Source: Bradysia coprophila
Taxonomy: Eukaryota > Arthropoda > Insecta > Diptera > Sciaridae
Length of the DNA: 64,000 bases
Direction of reading: 5' to 3'
Assembly (NCBI RefSeq): GCF_014529535.1
Contig: NW_023503313.1
Location: forward strand, 4,996,206 to 5,060,205
Every line of letters starts with the position of its first letter. Position 1 is the first letter of the stretch. The notes below the pieces were generated by a model. It was not told the origin of the DNA, searched no databases, and worked only from the letters and a program-made list of their open reading frames with translations. Both the position numbers and the translations under genes were made by a program. Below are positions 47,801 through 59,800 of this stretch, piece after piece.

Positions 47801-50800
47801 TCGAGCACTTCCAGTACACTAGGCATGTCCCGATCCATTATACACTTGAAATCACTTTTTTAACCTTTTTAATTGGAATTTTTAAGAGTGGCCACGTCGC
47901 CCACGAAGCAAGGGCAGACACTGCAACCGGTGCTGTTGAGTCGAGGACACCTTGGCCAGTAAGTATGCATAATACTCCACGACAGTAGCTGAACTTTTTC
48001 ACAAAATATCTGTGATTTCGATGTGGCACACTTTGTACTACAAAATCTGAATAAATTGAATTTATGAGAAAAACGAGAAATAATCGATTTAATTAGTTAT
48101 TTCACCCACGAATAGTAGTAAGAAGTCGATTTCGTTGCAAATACACAGATTATACATATTTTTCGATATATTTACGAAAAATTGAAGTTCGTAGTATAGT
48201 TTTTCAATTCATGTGCCACATCGAAATAACAAATAATTTGTGAAAGAGTTCAGCTACTGTCATGGAATATTTTGCATACTTACTGGCCAAGGTGTCCTCG
48301 ACTCACCAGTACCGGTTGCAGTGTCTGCACTTGCTTCATGGGCGACGTGGCCACTCTTTAAAATTCCATTCACAAATGTTATAAAAGTTATTTCAAGAGT
48401 ATATCCGATCGGGACATGCCTAGTGTACTGGTAGTGCTCGACCTCCTCTACCATCTCATACCACAGGCTAAACAAAATCATTTGTCTCTCAGGAAATATA
48501 AGTCAAAAACCAAATGGTCACATTTTCGATGTTAGGCAATCTTGGCAGTGACACCTTTTGGACCATCGGTTTCTTCGGTAGATTTGTAGAGTTTTCAAAG
48601 CTCTACATCCCGCTAGAACATTGTTTTCAAAAATACTATCAACTTTCCGAATTATGACCTTCGGAAACTTAAAGTCGCCCGGGGGACTTCTTCCATGGCT
48701 CCATTGGATCCATCAACCACATGCCCGGACACAGTTTTCGATGATATACGTTTTCCGCACACAGGCTATCACGGTCCTTAAAATTTGCAAAATTCGATAC
48801 GCCCTATTCGATATACCTCACACCGTCAATTCGAAACCGATTTCATGAAATGAGGGCTTTTTGGAAAACTGAAGTTGGTGCCTTTCGAATTCTGCGTGGC
48901 GGGCTTTACATCGTTTCTTTGATGTCAGGATTTCCACGGTTCCCAGAACTGATATTTTCCAACATTATTTAGTATTCATTACTGACGCATAATTATGATT
49001 TGCTTATGAATTTTGAAGAAGAGTCTGTCGTCGACACTTTAGAATTGAATCCTAGTCACAAAACTAGGTCAGGATGTTGTGCATGCCCTTCAACACACAA
49101 ATCTGTATAACTCGTCATTAAACTTTGTTTTTGCACTAAAATACTTTCAATTCGATGATTTATCGCCAGAAGTGTTTTAAATGGTGATGACAAACTGCAC
49201 AATATCCATTAGTGTTAAGAGCTTTCACGTATTTTTATCGGATTTTTTCTTGTTTTTGTGTTTTTTTAAGGTAATTAGAGGTTAGTTGCTAATAACTGAT
49301 CAATCCTAATTGGTCCTTCTACTTCTAGGTTAATAAGACGATTTTCCATTTTCCAGAACAAAAATTAGTTCAGCAGTCTTTCACGCTCAGTCACATAAGA
49401 TCAGAAAAAATTCGAAAAAATTGAAGCGACCGAGTCGCTGTTTCTGACACAAGGGGCTGGACTATAAATACGTTCTGTGTTTTCATTTTTGTGTATAAAT
49501 ACCATTATTATTTACTTGCACTTTATAACTAGATGATGCATGGATTTCTGTGTGTGCCGTACCATTATCATAATAACACAACAAACAAAATACAAAAATA
49601 ATAAAAAGAAACATATTTTTCCTTCCTTCTTTCTTCTTCGATTTTATTTCTCCATCGCAACATATTGCGTTTTGTGTGGAATAAAGTTCTTATGTTTTCT
49701 TCGCATAATTCTTCTAGCTTCTAGCAATTCAATTGTTTACACATAAATATAAATAAAATTATCAATATTTTGCATCTACCCCGGTCTCTTGGAAATAAGC
49801 TCTCCATTGAATAGTCAATTAACATGCAACAAGACGAAAACGAAGAAGAAGAAGAAGAAAAATATTTTTGCTCTATTCAGAAAATCGGTATAATATGCAC
49901 AAGTGGTTTTCAGGTATTATATTCATAATAGACACACTCAATATAGCCACATATAATCTGCACCGCATAATATGAACCGTACAGTTGTCTTAATACTTGA
50001 AAATTGTTTATTCATCGCGCGCTTATAAAAACTTTCTTATAATTTCATGCGAATTTTCATCCAAACGACAATTATTACCTTATTTTTCTTAATTTCATCT
50101 GTTTAAAGTTTCCAGCATTTTAATGTTCATTGTACATATCAGGAAACTCACATTAAATGCTGGTCTATGATTTATTGAGATGTGGTGTGTTTATCTACAT
50201 GTTCCGATCGTTTATAGCTAGAGCCTATGTTAGCAGTAATTTAAATGATTTTTGCGATAAATCTTAATTCCTGTTATATTGAATTTAACGTTTTGTTCAC
50301 TTAATAATGCCTCTGTTGTTGTTGGTTTTTCTCTCTTAATTTCTAGACATTTTTTTCTTCGTTTTTGTCAGTATGAAACAAAAACAGAGTCAACACATTA
50401 GCATCTCAGTGATCTTATATTCTCATTTTCTAAAGAAAACATGCAATTTGTACGAGCAGAAGTGGAACATCCTTTATCAGCAAAATAAATTTGAGAGAAA
50501 TTTAAGATTTTTTATCCGATGATTCCGATAAATAAAAGGTTATTAGGCTTGTTTCCAGTTATTCCGTTTATATTTGAGAAATCTGTTTTTTGACATATTC
50601 AAAATCTGTCTATTTCCATAAATCTGTCTATTTTTAGTGAACCATACCCTGAGCCACCAGAATTCATTCAAAATAGACAGATTTCCATAAATCTGCCCAA
50701 TTTTTAGGTGAACCATACCCTGAGCCACCAGAATTCATCCAAAATAGACAGATTTCCATAAATCTGCCCAATTTTTAGTGAACCATACCCTGAGCTACCA

Positions 50801-53800
50801 GAATTCATCCAAAATAGACAGATTTCCATAAATCTGTCTGTTTTTAGTGAACCATAACCTGAGCCACCAGAATTCATTCAAAATAGACAGATTTCCATAA
50901 ATCTGCCTATTTTTAGTGAACCATAATCTGAGCTACCAGAATTCATTCAAAATAGACAGATTTCCATAAATCTGTCTATTTTTAGTGAACCATACCCTGA
51001 GCCACCAGAATTCATCCAAAATAGACAGATTTCCATAAATCTGTCTATTTTTAGTGAACCATACCCTGAGCCACCAGAATTCATCCAAAATAGACAGATT
51101 TCCATAAATCTGTCTGTTTTTAGTGAACCATAACCTGAGTCACCAGAATTCATTCAAAATAGACAGATTTCCATAAATCTGTCTGTTTTTAGTGAACCAT
51201 AACCTGAGTCACCAGAATTCATTCAAAATAGACAGATTTCCATAAATCTGCCTATTTTTAGGTGAACCATAATCTGAGCTACCAGAATTCATCCAAAATA
51301 GACAGATTTCCATAAATCTGTCTATTTTTAGTGAACCATACCCTGAGCCACCAGAATTCATCCAAAATAGACAGATTTCCATAAATCTGTCTGTTTTTAG
51401 GTGAACCATAATCTGAGCTACCAGAATTCATTCAAAATAGACAGATTTCCATAAATCTGCCTATTTTTAGGTGAACCATAATCTGAGCTACCAGAATTCA
51501 TTCAAAATAGACAGATTTCCATAAATCTGCCCAATTTTTAGGTGAACCATACCCTGAGCCACCAGAATTCATCCAAAATAGACAGATTTATGGAAATCTG
51601 CCTATTTTTAGTGAACCACAACCTGAGCCACCAGAATTCATCCAAAATAGACAGATTTCTATAAATCTGTCTATTTTTAGTGAACCATAACCTGAGCCAC
51701 CAGAATTCATCCAAAATAGACAGATTTCCATAAATCTGTCTATTTTTAGTGAACCATAACCTGAGCCACCAGAATTCATTCAAAATAGACAGATTTCCAT
51801 AAATCTGCCTATTTTTAGGTGAACCATAATCTGAGCTACCAGAATTCATTCAAAATAGACAGATTTCCATAAATCTGCCTATTTTTAGGTGAACCATAAT
51901 CTGAGCTACCAGAATTCATTCAAAATAGACAGATTTCCATAAATCTGCCCAATTTTTAGGTGAACCATACCCTGAGCCACCAGAATTCATCCAAAATAGA
52001 CAGATTTCCATAAATCTGTCTATTTTTAGTGAACCATACCCTGAGCCACCAGAATTCATCCAAAATAGACAGATTTCCATAAATCTGTCTGTTTTTAGTG
52101 AACCATACCCTGAGCCACCAGAATTCATTCAAAATAGACAGATTTCCATAAATCTGCCTATTTTTAGGTGAACCATAATCTGAGCTACCAGAATTCATTC
52201 AAAATAGACAGATTTCCATAAATCTGCCCAATTTTTAGGTGAACCATACCCTGAGCCACCAGAATTCATCCAAAATAGACAGATTTATGGAAATCTGCCT
52301 ATTTTTAGTGAACCACAACCTGAGCCACCAGAATTCATCCAAAATAGACAGATTTCCATAAATCTGTCTATTTTTAGTGAACCATAACCTGAGCCACCAG
52401 AATTCATTCAAAATAGACAGATTTCCATAAATCTGCCTATTTTTAGGTGAACCATAATCTGAGCTACCAGAATTCATCCAAAATAGACAGATTTCCATAA
52501 ATCTGTCTATTTTTAGTGAACCATACCCTGAGCCACCAGAATTCATCCAAAATAGACAGATTTCCATAAATCTGTCTGTTTTTAGTGAACCATAACCTGA
52601 GCCACCAGAATTCATTCAAAATAGACAGATTTCCATAAATCTGCCTATTTTTAGGTGAACCATAATCTGAGCTACCAGAATTCATCCAAAATAGACAGAT
52701 TTCCATAAATCTGTCTATTTTTAGTGAACCATACCCTGAGCCACCAGAATTCATCCAAAATAGACAGATTTCCATAAATCTGTCTGTTTTTAGGTGAACC
52801 ATAATCTGAGCTACCAGAATTCATTCAAAATAGACAGATTTCCATAAATCTGCCTATTTTTAGGTGAACCATAATCTGAGCTACCAGAATTCATTCAAAA
52901 TAGACAGATTTCCATAAATCTGCCTATTTTTAGGTGAACCATAACCTGAGCCACCAGAATTCATCCAAAATAGACAGATTTATGGAAATCTGCCTATTTT
53001 TAGTGAACCACAACCTGAGCCACCAGAATTCATCCAAAATAGACAGATTTCCATAAATCTGTCTATTTTTAGTGAACCATAACCTGAGCCACCAGAATTC
53101 ATCCAAAATAGACAGATTTCCATAAATCTGTCTATTTTTAGTGAACCATACCCTGAGCCACCAGAATTCATCCAAAATAGACAGATTTCCATAAATCTGT
53201 CTGTTTTTAGTGAACCATAACCTGAGCCACCAGAATTCATTCAAAATAGACAGATTTCCATAAATCTGCCTATTTTTAGGTGAACCATAATCTGAGCTAC
53301 CAGAATTCATCCAAAATAGACAGATTTCCATAAATCTGTCTATTTTTAGTGAACCATACCCTGAGCCACCAGAATTCATCCAAAATAGACAGATTTCCAT
53401 AAATCTGTCTGTTTTTAGGTGAACCATAATCTGAGCTACCAGAATTCATTCAAAATAGACAGATTTCCATAAATCTGCCTATTTTTAGGTGAACCATAAT
53501 CTGAGCTACCAGAATTCATTCAAAATAGACAGATTTCCATAAATCTGTCTATTTTTAGGTGAACCATAACCTGAGCCACCAGAATTCATCCAAAATAGAC
53601 AGATTTATGGAAATCTGCCTATTTTTAGTGAACCACAACCTGAGCCACCAGAATTCATCCAAAATAGACAGATTTCCATAAATCTGTCTATTTTTAGTGA
53701 ACCATAACCTGAGCCACCAGAATTCATCCAAAATAGACAGATTTATGGAAATCTGCCTATTTTTAGTGAACCACAACCTGAGCCACCAGAATTCATTCAA

Positions 53801-56800
53801 AATAGACAGATTTCCATAAATCTAAACCATTTTTGGACCATTATAGCATTTGAGAAGTCTGTCATGGAACTACTTTCCCATTTCTTGTGTCACAATAGTT
53901 CAAGTTTTTGAAAAGTTTATCAAGAAATCTGAACTAAAAAAGGAGAACTATTGTTACACTGCACACAGTCAATTCACGCCGTAAGTGCGGTCGAAATTCA
54001 AAATGGAAAGTGCGGAGGTCTTTCTAACGTAGAGTCATTTTCATACAATGAAGCGTTGAAATGTATTTTTCGGTTCACTTTTTCATCGAATAGTTCACTT
54101 AAAATTCAAATTTTAGGCACACCTACGGCGTGAATAGGAAGATATCTTCACTTTTTCAGGTTTAATAAAAAAAAGTGGAATTATCTTCCCATAGATCAGT
54201 TCAAAGTGCAGGTGTAAAGTGCATTTTAATTTCAAACGTCATCCACAGAGCCATAACCTCAACGCACTTCCATACATTTTGTTAGGCAATGTTGTTTGTG
54301 GATGACGATTGACATTTCGATGTTACACTTCGAACAAACCTATTCCGTCACGATAGAGTAAAGTTAACCAGACAGGAGCGCTGATTTAACTAGGGTCCTG
54401 ATTAATCTACTAGCCCTATATTTTTTGCGAATAAATTTTTTCAATTTATGTCAGTGTTCGCTTGAGTTCACTTCAATACAGTGTATTAGGTCCATTATTT
54501 GACGTGTTACGGAAGGTTTCTAAGTTGTCTTCTTAATGACTTAGGTACGGGACATTGTTTCAAATAGTTCTTGCTGGGTATGAAATCGTCCTTAACAAAA
54601 TTATTTAGTTCAAAGTTTGTTAAATGCTACATCCGACGAAAACCGTACTTTTCATATTTCAAGCACTACTTTCGACGCCCTCAGCATGTAATACCTTTTT
54701 GCGTGCTAATCGACCTCGGCTACCCCTCGGATAATTCATACGAAAAATAACCTTTTCATATTTTTAACTCTAGTCATGAAATAGTTAAATAGTCGAGTGC
54801 GAAGTACTTTATTAGGTTCTAGATGTGTAATTATGATACGAGGCCGCACCCAGATTCATACAACGTTTTATGCAACAGAGGAATCTTCTGATCGGTTACA
54901 TTGATTTCCAAGCAAAACTCAATTAATTATTATTCGTTTGGTCAGTTTAAACGGTTTAAATGCGAAAAGCTCTGAAAATAATGATATAAACCGAAAATAT
55001 TGGTAATTTAATGGAAATTGATGCAACGAACAATATTTATACGACTCAAATATTAAAATTTTACTGACAAGATCCTCTTTCATCACAAACGAGCTACGAG
55101 CAGACGAAGAATGATTCACGAAATCGTAAACATTTTCGCATTAAAATGGGCAAAATACCGAGATGCAACAATTAATATAATTTAAATGCTTCGCATACAA
55201 CTTAATAATAAAACGAAAAACATTTAGTCTAAAGTGATAAAATGTGTTAAAATGAGGCTAACAGAGTTGTAAACACACATTCTGGTCCATAATAATATAC
55301 ACCATGTCTCGAAAATGTTCAGATTTTTTAAATAAATTAATATTAAAGGATGGTATGCGCCTGGGGGCGAAAGTTTTTACGTGGAATGCATTGTTCCATG
55401 CTGAAGTGGGACTTAATAATAGGTATTTTTCTTCACGCCTGTGGATGGATTTTTTCTTTTCGTTTTTAAAATAAATTTGGACAGGTTACACTGATAGCAG
55501 GTCCAGTTCAATATTTCCTTTACAACAGTTTTGCTCGTGATAAATATAGATAATTAAGTGAACAACACAGTCAAACATTTTCCACAGCTTTGAGGTGTTT
55601 CAAACGTTCTGATGCAACATTACACATGACATTGATATTAGAAATAAATGATTCTCGATTTTGGTGATGTCAGTCAGATAATCAAATTTGTCGACAGGGG
55701 CGAGTGTCACGCTTATACTTATTATACTTTGGTCGCCATAACCAAAACTAGAAAAATTCAAAGGCAAATTTTAAAAAAGTGGGAGATTCTACGACACTGT
55801 TTGGAAGTTATATACCGATCCAAAATTATCAAAATTATTATTTTGGACAGAGGTGCATTTTGCTCTAAAATTCATTATATCTCTAGGTGAAAAGATTTTA
55901 CTCTAAGAACACATCCAAACCGTATGCGATAGAATTTCCTACTGTCTGGGAAATCTTAACGCGACGTAAATTTTGTTGGCAAAGGATTATCGAAAAGAAA
56001 ATCTTCTGATTTCAACAGAATTTTCTATACCGTTTTTTCTGGATTTTCAAAGATTTTCATACAGTGAACGACATCTCAAATGTCTCACTATCAAATTTTT
56101 CTGAGAATTTTATTGTGTCATTGCAAATTCATAATGACATTCTCTGAAAAAAATGACAGTGAGACATTTGAGATGTCGTTCACTGTATATTTTTTGGGAT
56201 TCTATTTTGAGTTTAATCAATAAATATCGAAAATTAAAAAAACAAGGCATCAGAACAGTCGGAGCGTTTGCTGCGACTTAGCCCCGTACGACCCGTAATC
56301 CTATTTCGTCCGTAACCATAATACGTCCGTAGTTGTAATACGCCCGGAACCCTAATACGTCTACAACCCTCTAATGCGTCTGTTACCAAAATGCAAGTCA
56401 AGTTGAGCATTGTCAAATTTACTGAAACTGTTCATTTTTAAAATTGCGCATAGCGCAATTACGAAAGCCCGTACGAAGTACCTCTCAAATAAAACCAACA
56501 ATTTACGACATTATTTTAGAAACCCAAATTTTTTTGCCAACTTTCCATTGGGTATTCAATTACCTCTCAAATAAAACAAAAACTAGCAAAACCGGTTGAG
56601 ATTTACTCGATTTATGTGCAAAAAGCACTTAGGGCCGAGTAGCGGCCTTAGTCCAAGGGCCCAAATTTGAAACTTTTCTTTGCCTTAATTCTATTCGGCA
56701 TTCAATTATCTCTCAAATCAAACAAAAACTAGCAAAATCGGATGAGATTTATTCGATTTATGTGCAAAAAACACTTAGGGCCGAGTAGCGGCCTCAGTCC

Positions 56801-59800
56801 AAGGGCCCAAATTTGAAACTTTTTTCGCCATCATTCTATTCGGCATTCAATTATCTCTCAAATCAAACAAAAACTAGCAAAATCGTATGAGATTTACTCG
56901 ATTTATGTGCAAAAAACAGTTAGGGCCGAGTAGCGGCCTTAGTCAAAGGGCCCAAATTTGAAACTTTTTTCGACACGTTCTTTTCGGTATTCAATTACCT
57001 TCCATAAAAAACTAAATCTAGCAAAATCGGATGAGATTTATTCGATTTATGTGCAAAAAACACTTAGGGCCGAGTAGCGGCCTCAGTCCAAGGGCCCAAA
57101 TTTGAAACTTTTTTCGCCATCATTCTATTCGGCATTCAATTATCTCTCAAATCAAACAAAAACTAGCAAAATCGGATGAGATTTACTCGATTTATGTGCA
57201 AAAAACAGTTAGGGCCGAGTAGCGGCCTTAGTCAAAGGGCCCAAATTTGAAACTTTTTTCGACACGTTCTTTTCGGTATTCAATTACCTTCCATAAAAAA
57301 CTAAATCTAGCAAAATCGGATGAGATTTATTCGATTTATGTGCAAAAAACACTTAGGGCCGAGTAGCGGCCTCAGTCCAAGGGCCCAAATTTGAAACTTT
57401 TTTCGCCATCATTCTATTCGGCATTCAATTATCTCTCAAATCAAACAAAAACTAGCAAAATCGGATGAGATTTACTCGATTTATGTGCAAAAAACAGTTA
57501 GGGCCGAGTAGCGGCCTTAGTCAAAGGGCCCAAATTTGAAACTTTTTTCGACACGTTCTTTTCGGTATTCAATTACCTTCCATAAAAAACTAAATCTAGC
57601 AAAATCGGATGAGATCTACTCGATTTATGTGCAAAAAACACTTAGGGCCGAGTAGCGGCCTTAGTCCAAGGACCCAAATTTGAAACTTTTTTTGCTATAA
57701 TTCTATTCGGCATTCAATTATCTCTCAAATCAAACAAAAACTAGCAAAATCGGATGAGATTTATTCGATTTATGTGCAAAAAACACTTAGGGCCGAGTAG
57801 CGGCCTCAGTCCAAGGGCCCAAATTTGAAACTTTTTTCGCCATCATTCTATTCGGCATTCAATTATCTCTCAAATCAAACAAAAACTAGCAAAATCGGAT
57901 GAGATTTACTCGATTTATGTGCAAAAAACAGTTAGGGCCGAGTAGCGGCCTTAGTCAAAGGGCCCAAATTTGAAACTTTTTTCGACACGTTCTTTTCGGT
58001 ATTCAATTACCTTCCATAAAAAACTAAATCTAGCAAAATCGGATGAGATTTATTCGATTTATGTGCAAAAAACACTTAGGGCCGAGTAGCGGCCTCAGTC
58101 CAAGGGCCCAAATTTGAAACTTTTTTCGCCATCATTCTATTCGGCATTCAATTATCTCTCAAATCAAACAAAAACTAGCAAAATCGGATGAGATTTACTC
58201 GATTTATGTGCAAAAAACAGTTAGGGCCGAGTAGCGGCCTTAGTCAAAGGGCCCAAATTTGAAACTTTTTTCGACACGTTCTTTTCGGTATTCAATTACC
58301 TTCCATAAAAAACTAAATCTAGCAAAATCGGATGAGATCTACTCGATTTATGTGCAAAAAACACTTAGGGCCGAGTAGCGGCCTTAGTCCAAGGACCCAA
58401 ATTTGAAACTTTTTTTGCTATAATTCTATTCGGCATTCAATTATCTCTCAAATCAAACAAAAACTAGCAAAATCGGATGAGATTTATTCGATTTATGTGC
58501 AAAAAACACTTAGGGCCGAGTAGCGGCCTCAGTCCAAGGGCCCAAATTTGAAACTTTTTTCGCCATCATTCTATTCGGCATTCAATTATCTCTCAAATCA
58601 AACAAAAACTAGCAAAATCGGATGAGATTTACTCGATTTATGTGCAAAAAACACTTAGGGCCGAGTAGCGGCCTCAGTCCAAGGGCCCAAATTTGAAACT
58701 TTTTTCGCCATCATTCTATTCGGCATTCAATTATCTCTCAAATCAAACAAAAACTAGCAAAATCGGATGAGATTTACTCGATTTATGTGCAAAAAACAGT
58801 TAGGGCCGAGTAGCGGCCTTAGTCAAAGGGCCCAAATTTGAAACTTTTTTCGACACGTTCTTTTCGGTATTCAATTACCTTCCATAAAAAACTAAATCTA
58901 GCAAAATCGGATGAGATCTACTCGATTTATGTGCAAAAAACACTTAGGGCCGAGTAGCGGCCTTAGTCCAAGGACCCAAATTTGAAACTTTTTAGCCCCG
59001 TACGAAGTACTGGGGGCTTATAAGATTAATATGCCATTTGTAACACGTCGAATTGGAAGCAGACAGTAAGGGCAAAGCTTTTGGTTATGTTCATAGATGA
59101 CGAATCCGCAATAAAAAAAATGTCCGTCCGTCCGTCCGTCCGTCCGTCCGTCCGTCCGTCCGTCCGTGACCCCTCTAGCTTGAGCAAATCACAACCTTTT
59201 TTCAAAATTCTTTTTCTCCCCGATTGGTATCGACAAAAGTAAGGTCAAGTTCGAAAATGGGCATGGTAGGGTCGGCCCTTCCAGAGCTAGGGCCCTATAG
59301 GTGTTTTTCAGTCTTTCGACGATATCTACCGAAATACGCACGTAATAGCTGCTTGTGATATATCAAATGAAAGGTATTGACGAGTAGAACAAAGTTGCTG
59401 AACATTGTTTTTGTGTAGGATGCAACGCGAGCTTGTTGGGAGGGCTCAAAGGTAGTTACTCGGCCCTAAGTGTTTTTTCCACATAAATCGAGTAAATCTC
59501 ATCCGATTTTGCCAGATTTAGTTTTTTATGGAAGGTAATTGAATACCGAAAAGAACGTGGCGAAAAAAGTTTAAAATTTGGGCCCTTGGACTAAGGCCGC
59601 TACTCGGCCCTAAGTGTTTTTTGCACATAAATCGAGTAAATCTCATCCGATTTTGCTAGATTTAGTTTTTTATGGAAGGTAATTGAATACCGAAAAGAAC
59701 GTGGCGAAAAATTTTTCAAATTTGGGCCCTTGGACTAAGGCCGCTACTCGGCCCTAAGTGTTTTTTGCACATAAATCGAGTAAATCTCATCCGATTTTGC

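Noticed and set aside
47479..48481. Paired open frames in the fold-back arms (MCGKRISSKTVSG... and similar at 24799-25059)
   Set aside because: They are mirror copies within inverted arms; conservation reflects arm homology, and there is no transposase motif.
50543..53800. Long minus-strand open frames with a 23-residue repeat (MNSGGSGYGSLK...)
   Set aside because: They exist only because the satellite unit is 69 bp, a multiple of three, and lacks stops in some frames; all three frames give repetitive peptides, they break wherever a 70-bp unit occurs, and no start or splice context supports a gene.
50600..53823. CRISPR-like array
   Set aside because: Repeats are contiguous with no unique spacers, and the DNA is eukaryotic with introns; it is a satellite.
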